Shown: positions 8,715 to 18,509, counted from the first letter of the stretch. The stretch is 64,000 nt of DNA from Pseudomonas helvetica (GCF_039908645.1 NZ_CP150917.1:2739501-2803500), one strand, 5' to 3'. Numbers and translations: made by a program. The notes: generated by a model not told the origin, from the letters alone.

Positions 8715-9758
8715 ATGACTGAATACAAACTGGCGCTGGTCGGCTTCGGTGGTGTCAACCGGGCATTGGCTCAACTGATTGCCGAGCGTAACGAAAGCTG
8801 GAAGAAAGAATTGGGGTTTACCCTGAAAATTGTCGGTGTCACCGACCTGTTCCTCGGCTGCGTGATTGGCTGCGAAGGACTGGATGCCGGTCAGCTGGCT
8901 AACTTGCCTGCGGTCAAGGGTGCTCTGGCGCAGTTGCCGGGAGGGGATGCCGAAGCCTTCAATGAAGCTGTGATCAAACACTCCGGTGCGGACATCGTTG
9001 TCGAAGCGACTTTCACCAACCCGGTCGACGGTGAGCCGGCCACCTCGTTCTGTCGCTGGGCGCTGGAAGGCAGCAAGCATGTGGTCACCACCAACAAGGG
9101 GCCGATTGCCTTGCACGCTGCAGAGCTCAAGGACCTCGCTCGACGCAATAACGTCGCCTTTGAATATGAAGGCTCGGTGATGAGCGGCACTCCGGTGATC
9201 CGCCTGGCCAAGCAGTCGTTGGCGGGCAGCTCGATACTCGGCTTCGAGGGGATTCTCAATGGCACCTCCAACTTTGTGTTGAGCAGCATGGAAGACGGGC
9301 TGGGGTTCGCCGAGGCGGTAAGCAAGGCTCAGGAACTGGGCTACGCCGAAGCCGACCCGACTGCGGATGTCGAGGGGCATGATGTACGCCTCAAAGTAGT
9401 GATCCTGGCCAATGAACTGCTGGACGCCAAACTGAACGTCAGCGATGTCAGCTGCAAGGGTATTTGCGGCCTCAACCTCAGTGATATCGAAAGAGCCCGT
9501 CAGGACGGTGCGCGCTGGAAGCTCATCGGCGCCGCCACACGGCATGCCGATGGTTCGGTCAGTGCCCATGTCGAACCCCGGCTGCTGAGCAACGATCACC
9601 CGCTGGCCGGTATCTGCGGTGCAACTAACGCGGTGTCATTCACTACCGGTTTGCTCGGCACGGTGACGGTCTCGGGGCCGGGGGCCGGGCGCACGGAAAC
9701 CGCATTCGCACTGCTCTCGGACATCATCAATATCCATCAGTCCGTTGCACACAACTAG
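8715..9758 (+). CDS. Homoserine dehydrogenase without ACT domain
   Basis: The 347-residue enzyme interconverts L-homoserine and L-aspartate 4-semialdehyde with NAD(P). It shows the Rossmann motif VGFGGVNRA, a lysine K128 in [12 protein letters not shown], the substrate-site sequence [14 protein letters not shown] and [12 protein letters not shown]. The usual biosynthetic enzyme has a C-terminal ACT domain of about 80 residues for threonine feedback. This one ends before it, which suits a catabolic role. It is followed after 10 bases by an aldehyde dehydrogenase that could take the semialdehyde onward. A separate promoter region with a palindrome precedes it. Confidence 0.88.
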   Translation: MTEYKLALVGFGGVNRALAQLIAERNESWKKELGFTLKIVGVTDLFLGCVIGCEGLDAGQLANLPAVKGALAQLPGGDAEAFNEAVIKHSGADIVVEATFTNPVDGEPATSFCRWALEGSKHVVTTNKGPIALHAAELKDLARRNNVAFEYEGSVMSGTPVIRLAKQSLAGSSILGFEGILNGTSNFVLSSMEDGLGFAEAVSKAQELGYAEADPTADVEGHDVRLKVVILANELLDAKLNVSDVSCKGICGLNLSDIERARQDGARWKLIGAATRHADGSVSAHVEPRLLSNDHPLAGICGATNAVSFTTGLLGTVTVSGPGAGRTETAFALLSDIINIHQSVAHN

Positions 9759-9768
9759 GAGAAGGCCT

Positions 9769-11181
9769 GTGAACCTATCGCGTCCGGCCCTGGCCATTGT
9801 GGAGAATCAAATTGATGTACTGAACCCCTTTGACGGCAGCGTCGTCGGGGCCGTAGCGGACGTCTGTATGACACAGGTTCCGCAGTTGCTGGAGCAAGGC
9901 CGCAAGGGAGCTCAGGCCAGCGCCGGGTTACCGCGTTATCTCCGGGCACGGATCCTTGAACAGGCGGCATTGAGTATAGAGCGCGATGCCCGCGCTTTTT
10001 CCCGGTTGATCGTCGACGAAGCCGGCAAGACCCTCAAGCAGGCAGAGAAAGAAGTCAAACGGTGTATCAACACCCTCAAGCTTTCCGCGCAAGAGGCCAC
10101 GCGCAATGCTGGCGAAGTGTTGCCGTTCGACGCCTATGAAGGCTCCGAGTCGCGGCAGGGCTGGTTCTCCCGCGAACCACTGGGCTTGATTGTGGCGATC
10201 ACCCCGTACAACGATCCGTTGAATCTGGTAGCACATAAGCTCGGCCCGGCGATTGCCGGCGGCAACGCGGTGATTCTCAAACCGTCCGAGCTGGCGCCGT
10301 TGTCGGCCATCAGGTTGGTGAGGTATCTGGTCGAGTCCGGGCTGCCGGAGTCAGTGGTCACGGTCGCCACCGGCGGGGCAGAGTTGGGCAGGGCCCTGGT
10401 AGCCGCCCGTGAGGTACGGATGATTTCCTTTACCGGTGGATTCGCTACGGGTGAGCAGATTGCCCGTATCGCTGGCCTGAAGAAATTGACCATGGACCTG
10501 GGCGGCAATGCGCCGGTGATCGTGATGGGCGACTGCGACCTTGACGCGGCCGTCGAGAGTTGCCTGTCCGGGGCCTTCTGGGCGGCGGGACAGAACTGCA
10601 TCGGCACTCAGCGCCTGTTGGTCCAGGCCTCGATCTATGAGGCTTTCCGCGAGCGCTTCGTCAATCAGGCTCAGGCTCTGGTGGTTGGCGACCCGGCGCT
10701 GGCTGGCACCGACATCGGCCCAATGATTACCCCGCAGGCGGCGAAACAAGCTGAGCAAATGGTGAGCGAAGCCCTGCTGGAGGGCGCCAGGTTACTGTGC
10801 GGTAATCAGCGTCAGGGCGCATGCTACACAGCGACCGTGCTGGAAAATGTCGATCACGCCAGCCGGCTGTGGCGCAACGAAGTGTTTGCTCCGGTGGTGA
10901 TGTTGCAGCCCTTCGAGACCTTCGATGAGGCTATCGCCCTGGCGAACGAACCGGAATACAGCCTGCATGCGGGGATCTTCACCAATAATCTGGCAACGGC
11001 CATGAGCGCTGCGCGCAGGATCGAAGCCGGGGGCGTGATGATCAACGACTCCTCCGACTATCGCTTCGATGCGATGCCATTTGGTGGCTTCAAGTACGGC
11101 AGCCTGGGGCGGGAAGGGGTGCGCTTCGCCTATGAGGAAATGACGCAACCCAAGGTGGTGTGTCTGAATATCCTTCGTTAG
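9769..11181 (+). CDS. Aldehyde dehydrogenase (candidate aspartate-semialdehyde oxidising)
   Basis: The 470-residue protein starts at GTG 9769 behind AGGAGAAGG, 10 bases after the homoserine dehydrogenase. It has the ALDH fold with the nucleophile Cys277 in [11 protein letters not shown] and NAD-site motifs ITPYNDPLN and SFTGGFATG. At the position of the usual catalytic glutamate (LELGG) it has Asp243 in [12 protein letters not shown]. Pairing with homoserine dehydrogenase suggests oxidation of aspartate semialdehyde to aspartate. Relatives of the phosphonoacetaldehyde/sulfoacetaldehyde type give an alternative. The substrate is inference. Confidence 0.8.
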   Translation: MNLSRPALAIVENQIDVLNPFDGSVVGAVADVCMTQVPQLLEQGRKGAQASAGLPRYLRARILEQAALSIERDARAFSRLIVDEAGKTLKQAEKEVKRCINTLKLSAQEATRNAGEVLPFDAYEGSESRQGWFSREPLGLIVAITPYNDPLNLVAHKLGPAIAGGNAVILKPSELAPLSAIRLVRYLVESGLPESVVTVATGGAELGRALVAAREVRMISFTGGFATGEQIARIAGLKKLTMDLGGNAPVIVMGDCDLDAAVESCLSGAFWAAGQNCIGTQRLLVQASIYEAFRERFVNQAQALVVGDPALAGTDIGPMITPQAAKQAEQMVSEALLEGARLLCGNQRQGACYTATVLENVDHASRLWRNEVFAPVVMLQPFETFDEAIALANEPEYSLHAGIFTNNLATAMSAARRIEAGGVMINDSSDYRFDAMPFGGFKYGSLGREGVRFAYEEMTQPKVVCLNILR

Positions 11182-11231
11182 GTGATTCAAGGAAAAAAAG
11201 CCACTGCTTGTTTGGCATTGGGACGGTTTGG

Positions 11232-11396
11232 TCACCGTCCCAGTGCTTTGTTCGCGTTGTAGAACATCTCGATTTAATCGAAAACATCGCAACGGGCATC
11301 TTGCCGCGTGGTATGGATTTTTGGCGTGATCCGTTCCTGCTTTAGACGCTGAAAAAGCTCTCGGCTATGGCGTTGTCGTAGCCGTTCTGCAGCTGC
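11232..11396 (-). pseudogene. IS3-family transposase remnant (C-terminal end)
   Basis: On the minus strand the sequence reads YDNAIAESFFSV, then after a one-base shift LKQERITPKIHTTRQDARC. It continues DVFD-stop-IEMFYNANKALGR and then a stop. This is the DDE C-terminus of IS3-type OrfB transposases (typical form DNAxAESFFxxLKxER...DVFDYIExFYN). It has one frameshift and one internal stop, so it is dead. No terminal inverted repeats were recognised. The gene-free stretch 11182-11574 holds this relic and the promoter region of the porin gene. Confidence 0.8.
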
Positions 11397-11574
11397 TCAC
11401 AAGGCTTGCACCTTAAGTAGTGCATCGTGGCGTGACCCGGTCAGGGTCCAAATCATCGCGCTATACCCACTGACCCAAAGCATCTGCCAACCCCTTCCAA
11501 GGCACCGTATAAGGCTGTTCGCCAGCTTTCGATAATCGCCTCCGACATTTCGTCCCCCGATTCCGGAGCGCGCC

Positions 11575-12759
11575 ATGCACAACAACAATAAGAATTTGCC
11601 CCAGCTTCTGCCAGCGGTCATTGTCGGCCTGTCGATGCTTGGCCTGAGCACTATCGCCAAGGCCGATATCATGCTGTACGACAAGGACCAGACCACGTTC
11701 TCTACCGACGGCTACATCAATGCCTTTTACGTGAACAGCAAGGTTGATCGCGCCGGCGATCAGTTCGACCGCCGCCAGGCCCGGGTGAAGATGGGGTTTC
11801 TGCCCAACTATCTGGGCTTCAACATGGGCAAGCAGGTCGATGACCTGAAACTCGGGGCCCGGGCGTCCTTCTGGGTGACCATCAACGATAGCCAGACCAA
11901 GGGCACCGACACCGCCATCGACGTGCGCCAGTTCTATGGCACCGTGGCCAATCCGGAATGGGGCGAGGTGCTGATCGGTAAGGATTTCGGGCTGTTTGCG
12001 CGCTCCAACATCCTGCTCGATGAACTGCTCTCCGGGTATGGTCAGGTCAGCGATAGCCTGGGCTTGGTCGATGGCGGCGGGGTGTCGTTCGGCAATATCG
12101 GCAGCGGTTATCCGTACCCATTCCCCACCTCGCAGATCACCTACCGCACGCCGGTCATGGACGGCTTGCGAGTCGCGGTGGGCATCATGGATCCGGTGAG
12201 CACCAACGACAGCAGCCCGACCGGCAAGGCCTATCAGCAGAACCCTCGCACCGAGAGCGAGATCACTTACCAGTTCGATGTCGCGGGGGCGAAAATTTAC
12301 AGTTGGGTCAACGGCAGCTACCAGACCTCGGACAACACCGACTCTACCGTCAACTCGGTCACCTCCAAAGGCGTCGGTTACGGTGTGCAGGCGAAGATGG
12401 GCGGCCTGTCGCTCACCGGTTCCGGCTTTCAGGCCAAGGGTATCAATCCGTTCTTTACCAACAACGCCGGCCAGCCGACCCTGAGAAATGTCGACAGCGA
12501 TGGCTACTTGCTGCAGGGCTCCTACACGCTCGGCAAGAATCGCCTGGCGCTGTCTTATGGCAAAACCAAGGACGATGGTAATGGCGTAGTCGGCAGCGGG
12601 GCGGATTACCAAACCCGCGGTGTGGCACTGTTCCATGAGGTCAATGACAACCTCAAGCTGGTTGCCGAATACAACCAGTTTGAAATCAAAGGCCATCAAA
12701 CCATTGCCCAGAACGAGAATACCGATACCTTCGCCGTCGGGGCCGTGCTGACCTGGTAA
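11575..12759 (+). CDS. Outer-membrane porin of the Gram-negative general porin type
   Basis: The 394-residue protein has a signal peptide ending near STIAKA, followed by DIMLYDKDQTTFSTDGYINAFY and alternating beta strands throughout. It ends in an aromatic residue (VLTW), as needed for barrel assembly. A loop-3-like segment (ARSNILLDELLSGYG) precedes the second half. It fits the Burkholderia/Pseudomonas porin_4 group. Lying directly before the PQQ alcohol-oxidation genes, it may admit alcohols or related small substrates to the periplasm. The substrate is not known. Confidence 0.85.
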   Translation: MHNNNKNLPQLLPAVIVGLSMLGLSTIAKADIMLYDKDQTTFSTDGYINAFYVNSKVDRAGDQFDRRQARVKMGFLPNYLGFNMGKQVDDLKLGARASFWVTINDSQTKGTDTAIDVRQFYGTVANPEWGEVLIGKDFGLFARSNILLDELLSGYGQVSDSLGLVDGGGVSFGNIGSGYPYPFPTSQITYRTPVMDGLRVAVGIMDPVSTNDSSPTGKAYQQNPRTESEITYQFDVAGAKIYSWVNGSYQTSDNTDSTVNSVTSKGVGYGVQAKMGGLSLTGSGFQAKGINPFFTNNAGQPTLRNVDSDGYLLQGSYTLGKNRLALSYGKTKDDGNGVVGSGADYQTRGVALFHEVNDNLKLVAEYNQFEIKGHQTIAQNENTDTFAVGAVLTW

Positions 12760-12788
12760 CCCCCCGATCATCCGCCCGGCTGTCTTTG

Positions 12789-12816
12789 CAGGCGCGATCG
12801 CCAGGATCGCCGCCTG
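12789..12816 (+). terminator. Hairpin after the porin gene
   Basis: CAGGCGCGATC pairs with GATCGCCGCCTG with a one-base bulge and a small loop. It lies 30 bases after the porin stop. It lacks a T run, so it is only a possible terminator or mRNA-end stabiliser. Confidence 0.35.
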
Positions 12817-13014
12817 TTGCAGTGCCTGTTCAGATGGCTGCACACACACACATCCCATAGGCACCGCCGAAGACTGCGACCCTTCGGCGGCAACGCCTGA
12901 TCGACTGGCCTTTTCATCCCATGGAAGCGGTTAACCCCTACCCAAGTAGCATTCGTGGCCCCCGGCAGACTTCGTACACTCAGGCCTCGTATTGCGCGCC
13001 GGCAGGAGGCGAAG

Positions 13015-14178
13015 ATGCAGCAGGCCCAGAATGAGGGTGTCGTCAGTGCAATGTCCCAGGCGACCGATGCCCGGCTGGTGGCCCAGGAACTGGCGCGACA
13101 GCTGTTACACCCGCACTTGGGCTTCGTGCTGTTTTTCTGTTCCGCCGAATACGATTTGCAGGCCCTGGGCATAGCCCTGGAGCAGAGTTTCGGCGGTATC
13201 CGCCTGGTGGGTTGCACCAGCGCCGGCGAAATCACGCCCCTTGGCTATGGCCGCAATTGCGTGACAGCGGTCGGTTTCGATCATCGGCACTTTTCCATCG
13301 CCACCGAACGGATCGACGAAATGGAACGCTTCAGCCTGATCGACGCCCAGCGGATGGTCGAGAGGCTGGTCAGCGACTGTCGCAGCAACACCCTGGCGCC
13401 GATCAAGGGCAACAGCTTCGCCCTGACCCTGCTTGATGGCCTGTCCAGTCGTGAAGAGATGGTCCTGGCTGCCTTGAGCGCGGCACTGGGGGACATTCCG
13501 CATTTCGGTGGCTCTGCCGGCGACGACAATTACCTGACTCACACTCACGTCTATTTCGATGGTGAATTCCATTGCGGCGCGGCGGTGGTGGTGCTGGTCA
13601 ATACCTGGCTGGATTTCGAAGTGTTCACCACCCATCACATCCTGCCCCGCGAAGAGAAGCTGGTGGTGACGGGTGCTGACAGTGCCCAGCGTCGGGTCTT
13701 CGAGCTTAACGCCGAGCCCGCCGCCGAAGAGTACGCGCGCCACATCGGTGTGCCGGTGGCCGAGCTCGATCACCGGGTATTCGCCGCCCACCCGCTGGCG
13801 GTGCGGATCCACGACCAGTATTACGTCCGGGCGATCCAGCAGGTTCATCCGGACCTGAGCCTGAGTTTTTATTGTGCGGTGGAGAACGGCATCGTGCTGA
13901 CCGCCATGACCCCCGGGCCCATGCTGCCGAATCTGCAACATTTGTTCGACGGTTTGCAGGCGCGCCTCGGCGAGCTGCTGCTGACCATCGGTTGCGATTG
14001 TTTTCTCCGGCGCCTGGAGCTGGAAGACGGAGATGGCCTGGAACAGATCGGCGCGTTTTTGCGCGAGCAGCGGGTGATGGGTTTCAACACCTATGGAGAA
14101 CAGTTCAATGGCATGCACATCAACCAAACCTTCACCGGAGTTGCCATTGCCCGGAACCGAACCCCTGTCAGTCGTTGA
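13015..14178 (+). CDS. nosP: FIST-domain sensor, NosP-like
   Basis: The 387-residue protein carries a FIST domain (about residues 30-220, with LVGCTSAGEITPLGYG and GGSAGDDNYL) and a FIST_C domain (about 230-370). In P. aeruginosa the FIST protein next to the hybrid kinase NahK/ErcS' is NosP, a haem-based nitric oxide sensor. The order here is the same, and the next gene starts inside this one. The ATG at 13015 has an AGGAGG site; upstream in-frame codons lack one. It should be cytoplasmic and act by modulating the kinase. Haem binding cannot be confirmed by eye. Confidence 0.85.
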   Translation: MQQAQNEGVVSAMSQATDARLVAQELARQLLHPHLGFVLFFCSAEYDLQALGIALEQSFGGIRLVGCTSAGEITPLGYGRNCVTAVGFDHRHFSIATERIDEMERFSLIDAQRMVERLVSDCRSNTLAPIKGNSFALTLLDGLSSREEMVLAALSAALGDIPHFGGSAGDDNYLTHTHVYFDGEFHCGAAVVVLVNTWLDFEVFTTHHILPREEKLVVTGADSAQRRVFELNAEPAAEEYARHIGVPVAELDHRVFAAHPLAVRIHDQYYVRAIQQVHPDLSLSFYCAVENGIVLTAMTPGPMLPNLQHLFDGLQARLGELLLTIGCDCFLRRLELEDGDGLEQIGAFLREQRVMGFNTYGEQFNGMHINQTFTGVAIARNRTPVSR

Positions 14179-16741
14179 ACTGCAACAGCAGGTCGCCCGA
14201 CTGCAGCATGAGAACCGCAAGTTACAGCGCATCAATGACGCGCTGATCGAGCGGATCGAGTCCGGGGTGACGCGGGGCAACGACCCTTATTCGGCATTTC
14301 AGCATTCGGTGGTGCTGGCCGAGCAGGTCCGCGAGCGCACCGATGCATTGAACCAGGCCATGGCCGAACTCAAGGCCGGCAATCACTTGCTCAGCGAAGC
14401 CCGGCTACGGGCCGAAACCGCTCACCGGTATCTGATCGACGCGATCGAGAGCATCTCCGATGCCTTCGTGCTGTTCGACGAAGACCAGCGCATTGTGCTG
14501 TTCAATAGCCGATTCAAGGCATTCTGGGCCAACAGCCAGGTGCGGATCATTGCCGGTATGCGGCTGGCCGAGGTCAAGCGACTGATGACCGCCACCGGGC
14601 TGTTCAACGAAGAACCGCGAGGCCATGCCGACGAGCAACTGCTCTATCGGCTGCAGAGCGGTTGTTGGCTGCAAGTCAGCGAGCGCTCCACCCGGGAAGG
14701 TGGGCGGGTGATGCTGTTTACCGACATCACCGAGGTCAAGCTCAGCGAAACCGTGCGCCGCGAACAGGCTGTCGCGCAAAAATCCCGTCTGTTACAGCGA
14801 GCGGTGGACAACCTGTCCCAAGGGGTGGCCATGGTCAGCGCCGAGGGCATCCTGGAGTTGTGGAACCGGCGCTTCCTCGAACTCAGCGGCCTGGCGCCGG
14901 TGGCCGCTCACCGGCCCTTTGCCGAGGTGATCGGCGACAGTGAGTTGCGCCTGCTGACCCCGGACAGTCGCGACGATAACGGGAGGATCATCCACGAATG
15001 CGAGCAGCGCCTCTACGACGGGCGGGTACTGGAAATCCGCACCCATCCGCTGCCCACCGGCGGCTTCGTCAACACCTTCACCGACATCACTGAACGCTAT
15101 CAGCATGCCGAGGCCCTCAGTGAGAGCGAGCGCTGGATTCGCCTGATCACCGACCATGTGCCGGCGCTGATCGCCTATCTGAATGCCGATCTGGTCTACG
15201 AGTTCACCAACAAGGTCTATGAAGAGTGGTATTGCTGGCCACGGGGCGTGATGCTCGGCCAGAGTCTGCGCGAGGTGCACAGCGAACAGCACTATCAGCG
15301 GCTGGAGAGCTATGTGGCGCGGGCCTTGGCGGGTGAAAGTGTAACTTTTGAAGTGGCCGAAACCAACATCAATAATCAGGAGCGCTACATGCTGCGCTCC
15401 TATGTCCCGAACCGCCTGGCCAGTGGTGAGGTGGTGGGGATTTTTGTGCTGATTCGCGACATCACCGAGCGTCGCAGAACGGCGCAGGCGCTGCACCAGG
15501 CCTATCAGAATCTGGAGCTACGGGTGCGCGAGCGCACAGCCGAACTGACCACCCTGAATGACCAGTTGCTGCGCGAGATCGACGAACGCAGCCGGGTCGA
15601 ATCGCGCTTGCGCGAGGCCAAGCTGGAGGCCGAACAGGCCAACCTGTCGAAAACCAAATTCCTCGCTGCCGTCAGTCACGACCTGCTGCAACCGTTGAAC
15701 GCGGCGCGGCTGTTTACCAGTGCACTGCTCGAGCGCCGCGAGCCGGTAGCCAATGCGACACTGGTGCGCAATGTCAGCAATTCCCTGGAGGATGTGGAGA
15801 ATCTGCTGGGCACATTGGTGGATATTTCCAAGCTCGATGCCGGGGTGATCAAGGCCGATATCGCGCCGTTCGCCCTCAGCGAATTGATCGACAACCTGGC
15901 CACCGAATATGCCCAGATAGCGCGCAGCGAAGGGCTTGAGTTGCACTTCGTGGCCTGCTCGGCGCTGGTGCGCAGCGACATCCAGCTCTTGGCGCGGATC
16001 CTGCGTAACCTGTTGAGCAATGCGATTCGCTACACCCCTGGCGGCCGAGTAGTGCTGGGCTGCCGACGGCATCGTCGGCACCTGTCGATCGAAGTCTGGG
16101 ACAGCGGCATCGGGATCGCCGAGGAGCGTCTGGAAGAGATTTTCCAGGAATTCAAACGCGGTGATGTGCAGCGCCCGAACCAGGACCGCGGATTGGGCCT
16201 CGGGTTGGCTATCGTCGAGAAGATATCCGGCATTCTCGGCCACCGGATTCGGGTGCGTTCGTGGCCGGGCAAGGGCTCGATGTTTGCCGTCGAAGTCCCT
16301 CTCAGCGCCACCGCGCCCAAGGCTCAGCCGAGCCCGGTGATCAGCGAGCCGATGCTCGAACGCCTGCGCGGTGCGCGGGTGTGGGTGCTGGACAACGATG
16401 CTGCGATTTGTGCCGGTATGCGGACCTTGCTGGAAGGCTGGGGCTGCCTGGTGGTCACTGCATTATCGGAAGAAGACCTGGCGCGTCAGGTGGACAATTA
16501 CCATGCCGAAGCCGACCTGCTGATCGCCGACTACCACCTGGATAACGACTGCAACGGTGTCGATGCCGTGGCGCGGATCAACGCGCGTCGGGCCCTGCCG
16601 ATACCGGCGATGATGATCACTGCCAACTACAGCAACGAACTCAAGCAACAGATCCGCGAACGCGGCCACACCCTGATGCACAAACCGGTGCGGCCGATGA
16701 AACTCAAGACTGCGATGAGCCATCTGCTCGGACAGCCTTGA
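14108..16741 (+). CDS. nahK: PAS-containing hybrid histidine kinase, NahK/ErcS'/PedS1-like
   Basis: The 877-residue cytoplasmic kinase begins with a coiled coil (about 25-110), then three PAS-like regions (about 115-480) and a second coiled coil. The HisKA box follows, with His524 in AVSHDLLQPLNAARLF. The HATPase domain shows NLLSNAIRYTPGG and GLGLGLAIVEK. It ends in a receiver domain with the acceptor aspartate in LLIADYHLD. The ATG at 14108 has a GGAG site and lies inside nosP, a 71-base overlap that suggests translational coupling. Its homologue in P. aeruginosa feeds the HptB/GacA network and alcohol-oxidation control. No membrane segment is present. Confidence 0.88.
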   Translation: MACTSTKPSPELPLPGTEPLSVVELQQQVARLQHENRKLQRINDALIERIESGVTRGNDPYSAFQHSVVLAEQVRERTDALNQAMAELKAGNHLLSEARLRAETAHRYLIDAIESISDAFVLFDEDQRIVLFNSRFKAFWANSQVRIIAGMRLAEVKRLMTATGLFNEEPRGHADEQLLYRLQSGCWLQVSERSTREGGRVMLFTDITEVKLSETVRREQAVAQKSRLLQRAVDNLSQGVAMVSAEGILELWNRRFLELSGLAPVAAHRPFAEVIGDSELRLLTPDSRDDNGRIIHECEQRLYDGRVLEIRTHPLPTGGFVNTFTDITERYQHAEALSESERWIRLITDHVPALIAYLNADLVYEFTNKVYEEWYCWPRGVMLGQSLREVHSEQHYQRLESYVARALAGESVTFEVAETNINNQERYMLRSYVPNRLASGEVVGIFVLIRDITERRRTAQALHQAYQNLELRVRERTAELTTLNDQLLREIDERSRVESRLREAKLEAEQANLSKTKFLAAVSHDLLQPLNAARLFTSALLERREPVANATLVRNVSNSLEDVENLLGTLVDISKLDAGVIKADIAPFALSELIDNLATEYAQIARSEGLELHFVACSALVRSDIQLLARILRNLLSNAIRYTPGGRVVLGCRRHRRHLSIEVWDSGIGIAEERLEEIFQEFKRGDVQRPNQDRGLGLGLAIVEKISGILGHRIRVRSWPGKGSMFAVEVPLSATAPKAQPSPVISEPMLERLRGARVWVLDNDAAICAGMRTLLEGWGCLVVTALSEEDLARQVDNYHAEADLLIADYHLDNDCNGVDAVARINARRALPIPAMMITANYSNELKQQIRERGHTLMHKPVRPMKLKTAMSHLLGQP

Positions 16742-16757
16742 GGCGCGATCGAAGAGC

Positions 16758-16836
16758 AAAAGATCGCAGCCTTCGGCAGCTCCTACAGGGACGGTATAGG
16801 TACAGGCGTAGGAGCTGGCGCAGCCTGCGATCTTTT
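16758..16836. repeat. REP pair (REPIN-like inverted repeat)
   Basis: AAAAGATCGCAGCCTTCGGC followed by AGCTCCTAC is answered by the near-reverse complement GTAGGAGCTGGCGCAGCCTGCG followed by ATCTTTT. The centre is about 21 bases. The arms match the common Pseudomonas REP core. It lies between the convergent nahK and erbR genes and may serve as a transcript end. A second copy is at 26913-26995. Confidence 0.85.
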
Positions 16837-16855
16837 GATCTTGCGCCAGAAGAAC

Positions 16856-17521
16856 CTAGCGCCGCAGATAAGCGCCGAAGTCGATATCCCCGGCACTGAG
16901 GATCGCTTGCACCCGGTTGTGCACATTGAGCTTGCGCAGGATCGCCGAGACGTGGGCCTTGACCGTGGTTTCGGCGATGTCCAGGGTGTAGGCGATCTGC
17001 TTGTTCGATTCGCCCTTGGTCATGCGTTCGAGCACCAGCAGTTGCTTGCGGGTCAGGGCCTGGAGCAATTCGGGAGGAAAGCTCGGGGTTTCGCTCATGC
17101 GTCGAGTGAAGGCGCTTTTTTGCGTGCGAATGATGTCCGGCGGCAGGTAGACGTTGCCGTTGAGGATCTGCTCGATCGCCTCGGTCATTTGCGAGCGTGG
17201 CGAAGACTTGGTGATAAAACCCACGGCGCCATAGGTGATGGCTTGCAGCACCACCTGTTTGTCCTGCTCGGCAGAGACGATCACCACCGGAATGGTCGGC
17301 GCCTCGTTGCGCAGATTGATCAGGCCATTGAGGCCATGCATGCCGGGCATGTTCAAATCCAGCAGGATCAGGTCCAGGTCGTCGTGCTGCCGGGTCAGCG
17401 TCAGGGCGCTCTCGAGGTCGGCGGTCTCCATCACCTCGCTGCCCGGAAAGCCGTCGCTGATAACGTTGTGAATGGCTTCGCGAAACAGTGGGTGATCGTC
17501 GGCAATCAGAATTTTATACAT
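16856..17521 (-). CDS. erbR: LuxR/NarL-type response regulator ErbR/AgmR (PedR1)
   Basis: The 221-residue protein has a receiver domain (1-120) with an intact acidic pocket (ADDH) and acceptor Asp55 in LLDLNMPG. A GerE-type DNA-binding domain follows (about 150-210, with [20 protein letters not shown]). In Pseudomonas this regulator (AgmR, ErbR, ExaE-like, PedR1) activates quinoprotein alcohol dehydrogenase and pqq genes. It is convergent with nahK across a REP pair and upstream of the ABC/propeller genes on the same strand, though separated from them by nearly 200 bases. Partner kinases are probably ErcS and NahK; this is inferred from family knowledge. Confidence 0.88.
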   Translation of the reverse strand: MYKILIADDHPLFREAIHNVISDGFPGSEVMETADLESALTLTRQHDDLDLILLDLNMPGMHGLNGLINLRNEAPTIPVVIVSAEQDKQVVLQAITYGAVGFITKSSPRSQMTEAIEQILNGNVYLPPDIIRTQKSAFTRRMSETPSFPPELLQALTRKQLLVLERMTKGESNKQIAYTLDIAETTVKAHVSAILRKLNVHNRVQAILSAGDIDFGAYLRR

Positions 17522-17717
17522 GGCCTTTCACCTCGTTATTGTGATTAGGGTGGGGCAAGGGTTCTCAGGCTATGGCGTCAGGGAAAGGGGCTGCCGGCGA
17601 CGCAAGGCACTCGGCACAGGCTCTCATCCTGTTTGTCATGGACCCATTACATGCCAGGGACGGTGCTTTGTGAATGCGACCATAGATAAGAAAACCAGTA
17701 CTAAAGTAGGAGACGGG

Positions 17718-18509
17718 TTATCCGGCCTTGCGTAACGCCGCATGCTGGGGATTGAAGGTCAGCACTGCAAGCGCGCTGAACAGCAGGGTCAGCCCCAGGC
17801 ACACCGCCAATGCCAACGGATTGAGGCGTTCGTACAGGGCAAAACGCACCAGCTCCACCGCATGGGTGAACGGGTTCAGGGCACAGAGCCAGTATAACCA
17901 CTGACTGGCCTCGAGCATCTTCCACAACGGGTACAGGGCCGATGACAGGAAAAACAGCGGGAAGATCACGAAATTCATCACCCCGGCAAAGTTCTCCAAC
18001 TGGCGAATCGCGTTGGACAGCAGCAGCCCCAAGGCACTGAGCATCAGGGCCACCAGCAGCAACACCGGTAACGCCAGCAGCAGTCCCGCCGCCGGTGGTT
18101 GCACGCCGTACAGCCAGGCGACGGCGAGGAAAGCATAAACCTGCAACAGGGAAATCAACGAGGTGGCCACTAGTTTGCTGCCCAGCAGAAAGGCTCGCGG
18201 CAGAGGGCTGGTCAGCAGCACCCGCATGCTGCCCATCTCCCGGTCGTAGACCATCGACAGCGAGCCCTGCATACCGTTGAACAGCAGGATCATGCAGGCC
18301 AGGCCCGGGATGATGTACACCTCATAGGGAATGTAGGTGTCGTAGGGTTCGATAATCGCGATACCCAGGGCGGCGCGAAAACCTGCGGCGAACACCAGCA
18401 GCCACAGTAGCGGGCGCACCAGGGCGCTGAGAAAGCGCGTGCGCTGCAACACGAAGCGCAGCCATTCGCGCAACACGATACCGCTGAAACACCGCCAGTA
18501 TGCGTTCAT
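17718..18509 (-). CDS. pedC: PQQ-linked ABC transporter permease, PedC-type
   Basis: The 263-residue integral membrane protein has six hydrophobic segments and the ABC-2 exporter motif region (LLTSPLPRAFLLGSKL). Its start overlaps the stop of the ATPase gene by four bases (ATGA), so the two are translationally coupled. In P. putida U the PedC family is found only next to PQQ alcohol dehydrogenases and is thought to export toxic alcohol or aldehyde intermediates. The direction of transport is inferred from the ABC-2 type. Confidence 0.82.
   Translation of the reverse strand: MNAYWRCFSGIVLREWLRFVLQRTRFLSALVRPLLWLLVFAAGFRAALGIAIIEPYDTYIPYEVYIIPGLACMILLFNGMQGSLSMVYDREMGSMRVLLTSPLPRAFLLGSKLVATSLISLLQVYAFLAVAWLYGVQPPAAGLLLALPVLLLVALMLSALGLLLSNAIRQLENFAGVMNFVIFPLFFLSSALYPLWKMLEASQWLYWLCALNPFTHAVELVRFALYERLNPLALAVCLGLTLLFSALAVLTFNPQHAALRKAG

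Noticed and set aside
11461..12864. 467-codon open frame on the minus strand
   Set aside because: It lies antisense to the porin gene, whose signal peptide and barrel are clear. The antisense frame shows only composition effects.
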